Positions 34,421-47,611 of a stretch of DNA of 64,000 nt are shown piece by piece. The position numbers and the translations under genes were made by a program. Source of the stretch: Dichotomocladium elegans (taxonomy: Eukaryota > Mucoromycota > Mucoromycetes > Mucorales > Lichtheimiaceae); contig JAIXMN010000004.1 in the NCBI GenBank assembly GCA_025716815.1, positions 1,426,001 through 1,490,000 of the forward strand, written 5' to 3'. Numbering within the stretch: the first letter of the stretch is position 1; the number at the start of each line of letters is the position of its first letter. The notes under the pieces are model-generated. The model was given only the letters and a program-made list of their open reading frames with translations, had not been told where the DNA came from and made no database searches.

Positions 34421-36037
34421 TTAGTTTGACTTGATAATCATGTCAGCCTTTAAAAGCCTCATTCGTAGCATAAGCGCTTTAGAAGATTTCTCATATTCTG
34501 TTCCAGCAACCATGGACCGCTTCAGTGCTTGCTGCCGCTGATCTCGTTCTTTGGCTATAAGTATCTGTGAAAGGAGAATATCAGTCAACTTCTCATGCGA
34601 CACAAGGGGCTGATGTGGTCAAACTTTTTGTTACACGAGACACTTTACCTTTTGATGACTATCGATACGGGCAGAAATCTTGTCACCCTCAGCAATAAGA
34701 GACGCAAGTTCGTTTTGCAAGTCGTTGGTAGTAGTACCAAAAACTACTGCCATCCGTTGCAGATCCACTGTGCCATAAGGAACACAATATTGGACCATGG
34801 ACTTCACTCGAATCATGTGAATGATATCATTCACATGGGGTGCGAGATGCATGTCTAACAGGAAGTCATTCTGATTGACGCCAGTTGTTAACCTTGCAAA
34901 CAAATGTAGAAACATGTTCCATCCTCTTCCTACCCTATAGCTTTCTAGCAATTCAAGACACGCTGCATACTTTGCGTTGTAGAATGCGTCAATCATCTCA
35001 CGGATTTGAGGTTCCAACTCAAGATAGTTCTTGAAAGACGAGTTAGACAGGACCTTTGTCTTGAGTTCCTGTCGATCGTAAGATGCCAATGCACACAGTC
35101 CTCCATAGACAGCCACATCATTAGCCGAGATAACCTGGTTAAAGTCATTGCCCATTTCAAAGTCCACTTTTGTCAGCGCATCCGCAACCACATTCAGTTT
35201 CTCCTTGTGGAATAACGCTGAGAGTGCACGGCAGCACTCAAGTTTTGACTGAACAATCTCCCGTTTAGGTACATTTTGAGCGGCTTCGGCACGATTTACA
35301 TACGTGTTGACGTGAGCATAGCTGCTTTGTTCTACAGCAACCTAATCCAACGGAAGTAGCAAGACCTTCAGCAAAGTGTTTCTACCTCTGTTCTTTTTTT
35401 TACGGCATACCTTAATCACATTGAAGCATGTTTCGACAGTACTTATGCTATTCGTACAATAGTCGCGCGATCGGACATAAGTCTTGAGTGCCATTGTCAT
35501 ATCGCCGTGTTGATAAAAACAATTGCCGAGCAGCGTCGTTGAATTCTGAAAGCAGAAGAACCCATAGCTTTTAGTCAACCTCACATTGGCTGTATTTTAT
35601 CATTCATATCTTATTATACCCAGATGTTCTCCCTGCTCGCGCTATTCTTATTCGTCTTCAAGTTGTTCTCGAGTCTCTCTCTTGTTTCTTTGGTCTCGCG
35701 CTGTGCGTTTCGAATCCATTCCTGGTCGACTTCGACAGATGGCAGATTTCGGTTTTTCAGCGCTGCATTGAGCTGGGTAATGCACGATGCGTATTTTGAT
35801 GTGTCTAGCGTGTCTTTTTTGATGGCCGCAGCAGCCCATTGAAGCGCCTCCACCTGGAGGCTGGTACAATGCTCGGCGATGAAAATGGCTCGATCGATAG
35901 CCGTGCGTCCTGGATTAGCAATTAGGTAAGCTACAAGGTGTCGCCGCTTTTAATATTTTTATGCGAAAGAGCTTGCCAGCATAATTCCCAATGTAAGATT
36001 CAAAATCCAAATGGCTAGGCGTATTTACGATGGTCAT
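34421..36037 (-). CDS. CSN1: COP9 signalosome subunit 1, 6 exons, about 419 aa
   Basis: PCI-domain subunit of the COP9 signalosome, which removes Nedd8 from cullin ubiquitin ligases in the nucleus and cytosol. Exons, reverse strand: 36037-35977, 35909-35620, 35545-35411, 35341-34934, 34870-34649 and 34564-34421, all in phase. Diagnostic blocks: FESYIGNYAG, TAIDRAIFIAEHC, QHGDMTMALKTYVRSRDYC, NDVAVYGGLCALASYDRQEL, SSFKNYLELEPQIREMIDAF, LAPHVNDIIHMIR, YGTVDLQRMAVVFG and ISARIDSHQK, then a basic C-terminal helix (LRMRLLKADMIIKSN). Rpn7 of the proteasome lid is related, but these motifs fit Csn1 better. The first intron begins with GC (GCTG followed by gcaagc) rather than GT. Divergent from SMC1. 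Confidence 0.94.
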
Positions 36038-36588
36038 GATCCCAGAAATTCTGCTGAACAAGAAGAGTGAGCTTATGAACTCCGGATGCTTATGCGCCTG
36101 TTGCTCTTGGCTGTGAATTTAGCACCGGTCACGTGAGTCGGCCGCTGTAGAGTTTAGAGCGAATAAAGGAATCTGCAGTGTTGCTATCGGTGTTATTATT
36201 CTCAAGCACGACTCCTCAATGGAATTCGTTGTAAAAATGCAGTGTTAGCAATGTTTCAGGGCGGAAATGGTACTGGCCCGGTTCATCGTCGTTATTAAGT
36301 CGAGAATGGCGTCTGAAGACCCGAATATTACACAACCTCGCCGGCTTGCAATATCCTGACGGCCAATATTTAGTATTTATCTTGGAAAATGAAGTAATTT
36401 CGTTCATAATAGTTCTGAATACCCATTACCACCATCCTGAATAGATGTAGCGAACAATGCCTTCCATTCTGCATTAGGAAAATTGAGACTGATTGGCCCT
36501 TCATTCGCTCCGCGTCCAAATTTCACGAACGCGAATTTACGTCGCGCCCGAAAGCGCGCTTTATCCCTTTCTTTCTCAAGCGATCACG

Positions 36589-39500
36589 ATGGGAAAACTC
36601 GTGTGTCTGGAAGTGGAGAACTTCAAGTCTTACAAGGGTCAACAAACAATTGGCCCTTTCCATAAGTTTACGAGCGTCATCGGCCCCAATGGTTCAGGTA
36701 CATTGTGCCTATTTTTTGCGTTTAGCCGCAGTAATACAGTTAGCTAACCTTCTGATTCGACTTGGTCCAGGCAAATCAAACTTGATGGATGCAATCTCGT
36801 TTGTTTTGGGTGTTCATTCGTCTCATTTACGATCGCAGACTCTCAAAGACATGATTTACCGCCCGAGCGCCCTTCAGGCGGAATCACGATCGAACGGAGC
36901 ACGTCGGGCCCACGTCATGCTTGTCTATCAAACGTCGACCGGGCAGGAAATTCGCTTCAAACGCATTGTTCAGCAATCGGGTCAATCGGAATACAGGATC
37001 AATAATCGCCAGGTTACTTATGCCGAATACAATGCCGCTCTTGAGCAAGAGAATATCCTTGTCAAAGCAAAAAACTTCTTGGTGTTCCAGGGCGATGTTG
37101 AATCCATCGCCAGTCAAAACGCCAAGGACCTGACACGGCTCATCGAGCAGATCAGCGGGTACGTTCTTCTTGAATGTTTCTTTATTTCTTTTAGACTTGG
37201 CTCTGCTCTTGGACCATTCGATCGATCGTAGACTGACAGACGAATATACAAAAGGTCGTGGGAATTGAAGGAAGAATACGACTTGCTCAAAAAGGAACAG
37301 GAAAGGGCCATAGAAGACAGTGCCCACACATTCAACAAAAGGCGTGGCGTGGTTGCGGAGAAGAAGCAGTATGAAGAGCAGAAAAAGGAAGCAGAGAGGT
37401 TTGAAAGCCTGGTACGTGAACGCCGAGGTGTCGTCGTCCAATACCTCCTTTGGAAGTTGTATCATCTTGAACAAAAAACGGCTGCACTGGAGAAAGAGGC
37501 TGGTGAAAGACGTATTGCAGCCGAAGGTGCTTCAGAAGACCAGGTATTGCAATAGCTGAGCCGTATTAAATCGCTTTAATTTACCAGCAATGAGGTTTAG
37601 CTCCAACTAGAAGAGCATTTCCGCGCTGCTAGGAAGGAGCAAGCTCTTATCCATCGTGAGAAGACACGCAGGGAGCTTCAGATAAAGAAACTCAAGAAGG
37701 AGCTGGAGAATCATGTATGTAACTTTTAAGAGATGCACGGTTGAAAACGCGATAATCCTGTTGATCGATTTCTTCCTTCCCAGCGCCCCAACTTGATCAG
37801 CATCCAAGAACAGATCAACCATCTTGAGAAACGCATTGAGCAAACGGGTGCAACTGGTGAACGACTTAAGCGTGAACATGCTGCACAGGCACAGGAAGTC
37901 AATAACCTAAACCAAAGTCTTTCAAAATTAAATAAGGCCGAGCAGGATTACGAGGGTAATGTGGAGAAAGATATGAATGGATCAGTCGAGATACTCAATT
38001 TATACATAGCATCGCTACCTAAGTCTGGTTTCATCAAGGGACCTGTGCTCACACCAGATCAAGCTGAACGTTATGAACAGCTGTAAGCAATATGAAAGTA
38101 TGCCTTTTCATGTTGAATGCATCTGATATGCCTTTATAGGAAACAGCGGGTTAGCATTCTGGCAATAGCTGAGCAACAGCAGCTGGACCAATTGGAACGC
38201 CAGCGAAAACTGGAGGAGGAAAATGTGAAGCGGCTTACTTCCAAAGCTGATGAATTCAATCTAAGAAAGCACCAATTACTCGAGGATGAGAGACAGTTAA
38301 ATGAAGACGGTCAGACCTTGGTGTCAGAGGCGCAGAAAGTGTCCCAACGTCTTGAAGATCGCAAAAAAGTGTTGATATCGCTCGCAGAAGAACGCAAAAA
38401 CAACCAGTAAGAGCAATGCAAAGGATATGATCTCCCAGGATTCACAAATACTATCTTTAGTCTACGGGAGGTCCAACTGAACGAAAACTTGCAGTTAACA
38501 CTGAACAAGCTGATGGAAGCCAAGCTTGATCAACGCGAATCCGAAAGAGAGTCACGTTTGAGAGAGGGGTTGGTTATGATGAAGCAAATCTTCCCTGGTT
38601 CGTACTAGATCTTAATCTTTACCAGTGGAGAATGGATATTTACATAGCATCCTGTAGGCGTTCATGGCCGACTGGTTGATCTTTGCCGACCCACTGTACG
38701 CAAGTATGACACTGCTGTTGCTACTGTGCTTGGTCGAAATCTTGATGCCATTGTCGTTGAAGACCAAAAAACAGCGATAGATTGTATCCAGGTAACACCA
38801 TCCTTTCATATATCTAACACAGATTATTCACAACACGTATGTAAACTACAGTATATGCGTGATCAACGAATGGGAGCAGCTACCTTTCTGCCGCTTAACT
38901 CAATCCATGTTCCTGCCATTAATGATCGGTTCAGGAACTATACCCGGGGTTCTCGTCTAGCTGTCGACGTGATCAGCTGTGGTAAAAATGTCGAGCCTGT
39001 GGTGCGGTATGCATGTGGTAATACTCTGGTGTGTGACACATTAAATATCGCCAAGCAAATTTGCTACGAAAAGAATGAGGAGGTGCGAGGTAACGTGTGT
39101 GATCAAACGTCTTCATGGATAGTTCTTAATGGTATTAACTATGGCAATCCCGCAGCCGTCACGCTGGATGGAACAGTTATCAATCCTAGTGGTTTGATCA
39201 CGGGTGGTCAAACCAACAGCCAAGCGCAAATGCGATGGCAAGAGAGTGACATTGAAAGTACGAAACTGCGATTCTACTTAGAGACCAAAACCGTGTATTA
39301 ACTACTACTGCTTTTCTTAAAGGTCTTACGCGCACTCGAGATAAGTTATTGGCAGAACTGAGCGACTTGAATAAGCGAAAACGCATGGGAAGCGCAGAGG
39401 AAGCTGCTAAAAGCGATTGCGCTGCACTTGAGGGCCAGTTGATTGTCCTACGCGAAGAAATCGTAAGTTTGACCCAGGTTTCTCCATGTGGATATACTCA

Positions 39501-41355
39501 TATGGGGATGACAGAACACAATGGAGCAAAAATTACAAGACGTACGAAACGAACTCCGCTTTGTCGAAGAGCAACTTATGAACTCTGAGACTCCCTATGT
39601 TCAGGTCCGATGAGTGCTAGAGTGAGCCATCCTGACGTGGAAGTCGCTAACCTTTTTTTTCTCGCGTGTAGACTAAGGAGAAGTTGGATAGCTTGACACA
39701 GACAATACAAGGGGTCACTGCTTCCATTGCACAAGTGGAGAACAAGGTATTTGCCGAACTTTGCACCGAGATTGGAGTATCAGATATCCGCGAGTACGAA
39801 TCGTTACGTTTCGGTTTACCAGAAGAGGTCATTGAGCGGCGGACACAGTTTGCGACACAACGGTCGCGTTTGGAAACCCAGATATCATTCGAAAAAGAGC
39901 AGCTAGCAGATCTAGAAGAGCGTCTATCAAAATTAGAGCGGATGTTCAATGACGATACACAGGCTCTCTCGCATTTACAAACCGAATTGAAAGGTGCAAC
40001 GGAACGTATGCGACAGCTCACAGAAGACCTTGCAGCATGTAATGCAGAGCTGCATGAGCAGGCTGCTCTTGAAGATGAGAAGCAGGAGGCTGTTGATCAG
40101 CTACGCGTCAAGCTTGAAAGCAAGGGCCGAGATGTCGAAGCTTATCTGAAGGATATGGCCAAGTATGAAGCTGAAATGGAGAAGGTCCATGCGGAGCGAG
40201 TGGCCAGTTTCCGAAAATGCAAACTCGAAGACATTGCTCTCCCATTCCTGAGAGGAAGCATGGATGACGTGATCTTTGACGAGTCTCCCAGCATTTCGGT
40301 TGATGTAAGGTCTACTGGAACGAGATATTGCTAAGCAGGCTAACATGGTCTGCTCGATGTTTAGACCCAGGACACCAGTTCTATGGATGTAGACGAACCA
40401 TCACAGTTGTCTATACGGTCCACTGACTGGGCTGTAGAGGTCGACTATACGAGTCTCGAAGGCGAGGCAAAAGAGGACCCAAGCCCTGCACGCGATGAGA
40501 AATTTAAAGATGATATCAAACGTCTAAGTGATGCTATTGACGACATGGCGCCAAATATGAAGGCGATTGATCGCTTAGGGGGTGTTGAGGTCCGCCTGAA
40601 GGAAGCTGAAGAAGCATACGGAGCAGCAAGAAGGGCAACGAAACGAGCCAAGGAAGAATTCGTTAAAATAAAAAAAGAACGGTATGTTCAACCGATGTTC
40701 ATGCAGATGGATTCCCTGTTACTAATTTAAAATTGTTGGACGTAGATATGCTCGGTTTATGGATGCCTTTAGCCATATATCAAGTACAATTGATACAGTT
40801 TATAAGGACCTTACGAAGACCGATGTTTTCATGAATGGTGGTACAGCGTATTTGACTCTTCTGAACTCAGAGGAGCCATATCTTGATGGGATCACATATC
40901 ATGCCATTCCACCGATGAAGAAGTTCCGGGACATGGAGCAACTTTCTGGTGGAGAAAAGAGTATCGCAGCTCTTGCATTGCTATTTGCGATTCACCGGTG
41001 AGAGATACTACGAAACTGTGTATTCACATGAAGCTAATTGAGAATGTTTGTCCGGCTAGCTATAAACCGTCGCCGTTCTTCGTTTTGGACGAGGTTGATG
41101 CAGCCCTGGATAATACCAATATTATTAAAGTTGCCTCTTACATTCGCGAACACGCTAGCGATGACTTCCAGTTCATTGTTATCTCTCTCAAAAACACGCT
41201 TTACGAAAAGGCAAAGAGCTTGGTGGGAATCTACAAGGACCAGGAGGCCAATTCCAGCAAGACATTGTCTTTGATGGTAAGATGTGACTAAAATTAAGCC
41301 CTTCGTTTTCTAAACAATCTTTTCTCTTTTACAGCTTGACGCATATCAAGAGTAA
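36589..41355 (+). CDS. SMC1: Cohesin subunit Smc1, 17 exons, about 1248 aa
   Basis: ATPase arm of the cohesin ring that holds sister chromatids together and extrudes DNA loops. Starts [17 protein letters not shown] at 36589. Walker A GPNGSGKS is split by the first intron (36697/36771). [14 protein letters not shown] is diagnostic for Smc1. Long coiled coil (residues about 170-500), then the hinge (about 500-680) with [27 protein letters not shown] and [10 protein letters not shown] second coiled coil leads to the signature [19 protein letters not shown] and Walker [13 protein letters not shown] near the end. The 17 exons join in phase; the last (41335-41355) encodes only LDAYQE. Length is standard. 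551 bp separate it from divergent CSN1, and VPS33 follows after 211 bp. Confidence 0.97.
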
Positions 41356-41566
41356 GAGCATTATGGTAGAAACACTCTGTAATAGTATCTTACGTTGTGA
41401 GGATATATGGATTACCAGCGGGCTACAGCGCTGGAATAAATGATGTCGTTGCACACATGATTAGGCATAAAAAGAAGATAAAAAGTCGGGGAACGGATCT
41501 TCTTGCCTTTTTGGTTAAACTTTCTTGACGCTCTGAAACGCGTTTAACTACTGTCTCCAAAAGCAA

Positions 41567-44500
41567 ATGTCGAGCACGGGTGCGCATCTGGGGAATACCC
41601 CTCTTCATCTCGAAAAATTACGACAAGTAGCCCGTAAAGAACTCCCACAGCTCTTGGATAGCGTAGAGTATATAGACTTTGAATGGCGACTTTCCTTTTC
41701 TCTAACTTATCAGCGATTCAATAGGTTAGAGGGAAGAAGGGTCTTGTACTCGATCCACAACTGACAGGACCACTCAGCCTGATAGCCGAATTCACTCTTC
41801 TCAAAGTAATCGCTCTTTTATCGTCCCTCAACACTGATTGCCCTGATATATGTAATGGCATTAGGACCATGGTGTTGAGAAAATATACCATCTTGATTCC
41901 GATAGCATCGACACTGACTGCGTGAGCCTCATTTACATTTGTCGGCCGAAATTAAAGCACATGCGCTTCATTGCAAGTATGTTTGCTTTGTAGGCATTAA
42001 AATGCACAAGCAGGCAAGCCTGACCACAGGAACTTAGGTCATGTTAAGAAACTCACCGAGCAAGGTTCGAAAACCGATTTCACACTCTGCTTTGTCCCAC
42101 AGAGAACCAGAGTTTGTGAGCGCGTATTGGAAGAAGAGGGCGTGTTTGGAAGCATCACGATTGCGGACTATGCAATGGACTGGATTCCTTTGGAGGACGA
42201 TCTGATATCAATGGAACTTGACCCAAGTACCTGGAAAGAAATATATTTGGTAATGTTTCTCATTTCTAACCGGTGAAGCATGAGAGCGTGGACGTGCGTG
42301 TGTGTGTTTAAATGTGTAGAGACGGATCAGAACAAGAGACTGATGGTCCAGTGGGGGAAGAGGCGTAAAAAGGGTTTTGATCCAGGTGATGTTCAACTTC
42401 TTCACTCCTCCTACCCACTAGGATGGCGATACGACATCTATTTACTATGCTGCACGGTCCCTCATGAAGCTTCAGTCGATCTACGGCCTCTTTCCGCGGA
42501 TCATTGGCAAGGGCGACGCTGCCATGGTACGACACATCGTATATCTATTACACGTGCTGCGTTTCTGACTTCGTCTTTCATCAGCAATTAGCAGAGATGC
42601 TTTTGCGCATGCGACGCGAACATGCGGTCATCGACGAAGTTTCGAGCCAAACAGCTGCTCGAAACCCCTCTCTCCTCAACACTATATCAAACCACATTGA
42701 TCAGATCATCATCATTGATAGGAATGTGGATATTGTCACACCCTTATGTACCCAGTTGACATATGAGGGTTTGGTCGATGAAACAATGGGAATTAGCAAT
42801 TGTAGGTGCTTGGAAGTCTTAGCGAAACAAGATAGAACTACTCATATAATACGCATGTAACCTCCTATTAGGCCATGTTGAGCTCGATGCAGCACTAGTC
42901 AATCCTGGACAGGGTGCCGGAGGAACTCCCAGGACGGGAAGCTCTGTTGGTTCACATCCTGCGCAGGGTGGTGGAAGCAACCAAGCAGGAAAGAAGAAAA
43001 AATATGTTTTGAATGGATCGGACAAGCTTTTTAGCCAGCTACGAGATCAGAACTTTGCCGTGGTTGGCGGTATGCTCAATAAGATTGCGAAACGTATCAA
43101 TGAGAACTATGAGGTAGGTTAGGGTGCAATTTGTCCTAACTATCTCATTCCCTCTCTCTCACACACCCTCTTTGATTCCAGGAACGCCACCATGCAAAAA
43201 CCGTCGCGCAAATTCGCGATTTTGTGGGACGGTTGAGTGAGCTTCAACAAGAGCACCAATCTCTACGAATTCGTATGTCTACTTGCCTTTTATTTGTTTT
43301 TTTTCGGCATGCTAATTTGTGGTATGGTGCAGATACCGGGATTGCTGAGCAAATCATGGAATATACCATCACAGAAGAATTTAGCAAGATACTTGAAGTG
43401 CAGCAGAGTATGACGAGGATTAGGTCTAAAAGATGTGCGTATGCTGATAGCGCTGTATAGATGTCGTTGCAGGAATAGACGGTGTCAAAGAGCCAGATTA
43501 CATTGAGGAAATGATCAATCGGCAAAAGCCACTCATACAAGTGTTAAGACTTCTTTGTCTCATGTCTCTTGCGCAAGGAGGCCTAAGGGTGAAGTTGTTT
43601 GACCATTTCCGCCGAGAAATTGTTCAGGTAGAGTAATGATATATGGGGGTGTATGGAGATCTTTAGGCGGAGTGTGAACTCTAGATCCTTATGTAAGTTT
43701 AGGCATACGGCTATGAGCATATCGAAACGCTGCACAGACTTGAGAAGCTCGGGCTGCTTACTAAGCGAACTATAGCAACGCCCTCAAGAAGCCCTTTTGC
43801 ACAAAGCCGAAGATCCCTTCGGTTGATTGTTGATGACGTGGATGAGTTCCATCCGAACGATATTTCCTATGTCTATTCGGGTTATGCTCCGCTGAGCGTC
43901 AGACTTGTGCAATGCGCTATGCAGAAGCTTGCGGGTGGGAGTATAACGAATCCAGGGCCTAGCGCAGCCAGTATCTTCTCCTATGTCGGGGGAGGGGGAG
44001 TTTTGAACGGGAGCGGAAACAGCACTAACACTTTTGGTGGCGAAAAAGCAAATGGCTCGTTCACGGCGAATAATAAGCGATTTAATGGCTTGAACATAAA
44101 TCAAGGATGGCGAGGATATGAGGAAGTATTGAAACTTTTGCCTGGAAAATCATTTGAAGTTTCTCAGAGCGTTGAATACGGCCCCGAAACTAATGCAGCC
44201 ATGGCCCGGGCAAGGAGTAAGTATCAAGCAATCGCAAATCTGAACTTGAGCTCACATATTCTGCTTCTGTTACCTGAAGGACACGGTATGCAGCATGGCA
44301 AAACCACGGTTATCTTCTTCCTAGGTGGATGCACTTTTACCGAGGTTTCTGCTGTTCGATTCCTTGCTCAACATGATGAGAGTATGTTCTTAAAAAGAGA
44401 GAAAAAGGTTAATATCCAATGGATGATGCTAATTATATCAGGTCGAGATTACCTTGTCGCTACAACACAAATGATCAACGGCAACTCGCTCTTGGAGACA

Positions 44501-44587
44501 GTCATTGACAGCAACATTGAACATAAAGCAGGGCATGGAACAGGAAGCAGCCCCATTATCCATCATCAATCCGGTCCCAATGTATAG
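41567..44587 (+). CDS. VPS33: Vacuolar sorting protein Vps33 (Sec1/Munc18 family)
   Basis: SM-family subunit of the HOPS and CORVET tethers; it templates SNARE assembly for fusion with endosomes and the vacuole, including autophagosome fusion. About a dozen exons. The first (41567-41662) encodes LEKLRQVARKELPQLLDSV; the second gives RGKKGLVLDPQLTGPLSLI. Further blocks: SIYYAARSLMKLQSIYGL, FPRIIGKGDAAM, IIIIDRNVDIVTPLCTQLTY, FAVVGGMLNKIAKRINENYE, YTITEEFSKILEVQQS, KPLIQVLRLLCLMSLAQGG and, near the end, GMQHGKTTVIFFLGGCTF with EVSAVRFLAQ. A Gly/Asn-rich insert (FSYVGGGGVLNGSGNST) lies before the last conserved region. The C-terminus (HHQSGPNV) is slightly extended. Same orientation as SMC1. Confidence 0.95.
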
Positions 44588-46013
44588 AATACATGTACGC
44601 TACTCTAAGATTTTAAAGGGCAATAAAACCAAGAGAATACATATCGATAGTTCATTGATTGCATTAATCACCGAAATATTTCAGCAGCATTGTAGCACAG
44701 TCAAGTAATCGTTTTATGAATCAAATGTAGCATCCATGAGGGATTGTGGCGTCTGTCAAATCCATTTGAAGAACTTTATCATCCCTACCCTCAAAGAAAT
44801 ACTCTAGATCGTTCATATCTATCATCTTTGCGCTAGTCCACTTTTATTGCATATATTATACGCTACGATAGGCTGTAAATGATTATGTATATGAGGTTAC
44901 GTTCCGGACGAAAAAGCCTGTTGGATCCACCTATTTCAGTTTACGGTATACAAAAGTGACCATTGTAGATTCTTCCATCAGCTACGGCGAGCTGTACTAC
45001 GATTGCGCGTGCTTCCTGTCCTCGGGAGAAACCAAAATATTGTCGTACCGCAAGGTGTCCGAACTCTGTATCTTAAGGCCCAAAGAGCTTTGTTCTTATG
45101 CGCAGCATCCGTACGGGTCGCGCACTTTGTGTGGTCCTTCACGGTTGAGCATCTTCCAGCTAAATTCGGCGTAACCATCGGGCGGGAAAAAAAAAGAGTG
45201 GGCTTTTAGCAAGCGGCTGTTCCCAAGAGGGCCGTATAGGGAAGTAATGCGATTAGCTGAATAAGCAGAACGGCTTGCTTTGACGAGACCCCATAAAAAT
45301 TAGGGAATGGTTTTTTTTTTTTAACTCTGATCCGTACAAAAGCAGGGCTCTGTTGTAGCCCTCAGATGGGCATTGACATGTCGATGTAATCAAACACTAA
45401 AGACTACATAGAAAGCCTTGGTGGGCTATTTCGCCCATGATCTTTTGGTTGGTGTTACCAAAAAAAAAAAAAGGACATACGCTCCATGCGGCGTATATAG
45501 CTGCATGGTACATTGCTCTTCACGGGTCCGTTTGAGGAGATCTATCATCTACTGTACTCTTAACTTGGCCAACAAGAGGTGCAACATCCACATATCTCTG
45601 TATAATCATTCATAATCAATAAAGAAAAAATACTTTTTTACTGCATACTTCGCCCCGATGCACTCGTTTGAGCGCGGGTTACTGTAGCTAGGATTCTGGA
45701 CTAAGAAAGAGTTACAGTGAAGACGAGGCAGATGGTACCAAGTACACTATCCTCCTCCTTTCTTATTACCAATCGCGCTACAACTGCGAAGCCAGAAAAT
45801 ATCCAAAAAGTTCCTATAAGGACTACGATCTCTCGGTGTAAGACCGATACCCATCAAGACAACAACAGTAATCTGAATCTGCGCCTTCCGCTAGGTCGAC
45901 CATCCAGTAATAATTGCAACGTCTGCTATCAGTGCGCTACTTCTTCCATTCACATGATACAACTTTCTAATCTTGCTTGTTTCTTTAGATCCATATATAG
46001 AGCAATTATCTAC
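44588..46013. other. Convergent intergenic region, no gene seen
   Basis: 3' flanks of VPS33 and the ELMO gene. Short frames on both strands (for example 44956-45209, 45717-46013) show no motifs. Poly-T and poly-A runs occur at about 45311 and 45459. Confidence 0.4.
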
Positions 46014-47611
46014 TCAATCGATATGCTGCTTCTGCTCCTTCCCTTCTATCATCATTTTTGCTTCTGTTTCACGTTCTTCCTCTGCACGCCGCCAATCCAG
46101 GTAGTCCACCAGTGGCATGATTTGATGCATTGAGAGCTCCTTATTAATCTGAGCCTTGAATTCCTTGAATTTGGCCTCGAATTCCATGACTGTCAGCTGT
46201 GGCTGGTCGTGCGAGATCCAAAATTCGTTAAAGCGATGGTATAGAAGGCCTTTTTACCAAGATTGTCTTCAATGAGTAGCCATAACACGAAGCTTGCCTC
46301 TTTCATATATGCACGCGCACACGCACTATTCTCTCTCTCTCTCTCTCTTCTCCTCAGCATAAAATATAGACGCTTACAGTAGAATTCATTAAAGGCCTTT
46401 TTGTTGGCTCCATATTTAAAGAGATAGTACTGGAGCTGACGAGTTCGTAAAGTTTGCACAGCATATTGAGTGATGTTGATGCCGACAATCGCAAAGGGAT
46501 ACCACGACACAGGATGCCGTGAACTGGTAAAAGTCTTCTGGGCTGACTCGGGATGTGTGCGCGCGTAGTACACCAGGTCATCCAGACCTTGGAGGCCCAT
46601 ACCACGGAAATCTGTTGCTGGATCATTGCCCTGAAAGCCAATCTGATGCATGTCGTACGGATTATCCACCGATGCACCTTTGCTGACTTAAACGCTTACC
46701 TCACCCCATTGCTGCGTTAAGCGTGCTTCGAGCTTTGTATCGGGCATCAGAGATTCCCATAGCTATCGGAGAGGGAGGAAATCAGAACTATATCTACGAC
46801 ATAATGAGGTTACAACGGTTTTCCTTTCGCTTGCCTTAATCAGTTTCTGTTCATGCAGTGGGTTGTTCGAGTCGTATTTTGTGTGCGCGCGCTCATTGAT
46901 TTCGTGCGTTAGTTGATACGTCTCGGCGATACGAGCAAGACAACCTCGAAGCACACATGAAGCAGCTCTATTGAAAGCTGTTGTTACTTGCAAACGATCT
47001 TACATCCATATTCCAGGTTCTGCCATACACTCTTTGGACTCCAGTCGTTGGAAATCGTTTCTTGGCCATAATATTCTCAGCAACGTCATTGAGGTTACAG
47101 CTGATAGATTCAAGCTCCCGCCGTTCGAGCTATTGGTTTATAAAACCGCATCCACACAAGGAGAGTAGAGAGATTGGAATGGGGGAGTTGGACAAGCGTT
47201 TTCTTTAAAGCATATGTCGTATACCTCAAGATACTTAGAATAGAGAATCGATCGGTCTATGAAAAAACAAAGCTGGCTCAGATCCTACCCAAACGCTCAC
47301 ACACGCTCTGGTATTCTGAGTGACAACACACCTATACGGAATACAATGTGCTCAGGCAGAGCAGCAGCGGCCGTCTCAGAGTCGGGAAGCGATGCCTCAA
47401 TCAAGGGGTAATCTTCCCGGTTCTCATCGCTAAGGAATTCGAGCTCGAGATCCTCTTGCCATCCCAATTGTACCGCGGCAGAATGGCAAATGCGGTAGAT
47501 CTCGGTCGTTCGAATAGTTAATCGAAGGATGCTCTTGCATATCTTGTATATCGACAATAGAATAGGCGACTGATACACCCTGTTCAGCAGTAAGAGCCAG
47601 AACCATGACAT
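46014..47611 (-). CDS. ELMO-domain protein
   Basis: ELMO/CED-12 domain proteins act on Arf/Rac-type GTPase pathways; short versions (ELMOD type) are GAPs for Arl2/Arf proteins. The start MSWFWLLLLNRVYQ is a hydrophobic segment, possibly a membrane anchor. Then AVQLGWQEDLELEFL, the exon with ESISCNLNDVAENIMAKKRF, and the core: NNPLHEQKLIK, LWESLMPDTKLEARLTQQ, WGEIGFQGNDPATDFRGMG, LDDLVYYARTH, PFAIVGINITQYAVQTL and HRFNEFWISHDQPQLTVMEF, ending in a charged tail (DWRRAEEERETEAK, EQKQHID). The Arg in the WGEIGFQG.DP..DFRGMG block is the key GAP residue of the family. Six or seven exons; some borders approximate. Start chosen as the first Met in frame. Confidence 0.9.

Noticed and set aside
45003..45209. 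Small forward frame between VPS33 and the ELMO gene
   Set aside because: Overlapping open frames exist on both strands at this site and none is recognisable; probably chance.
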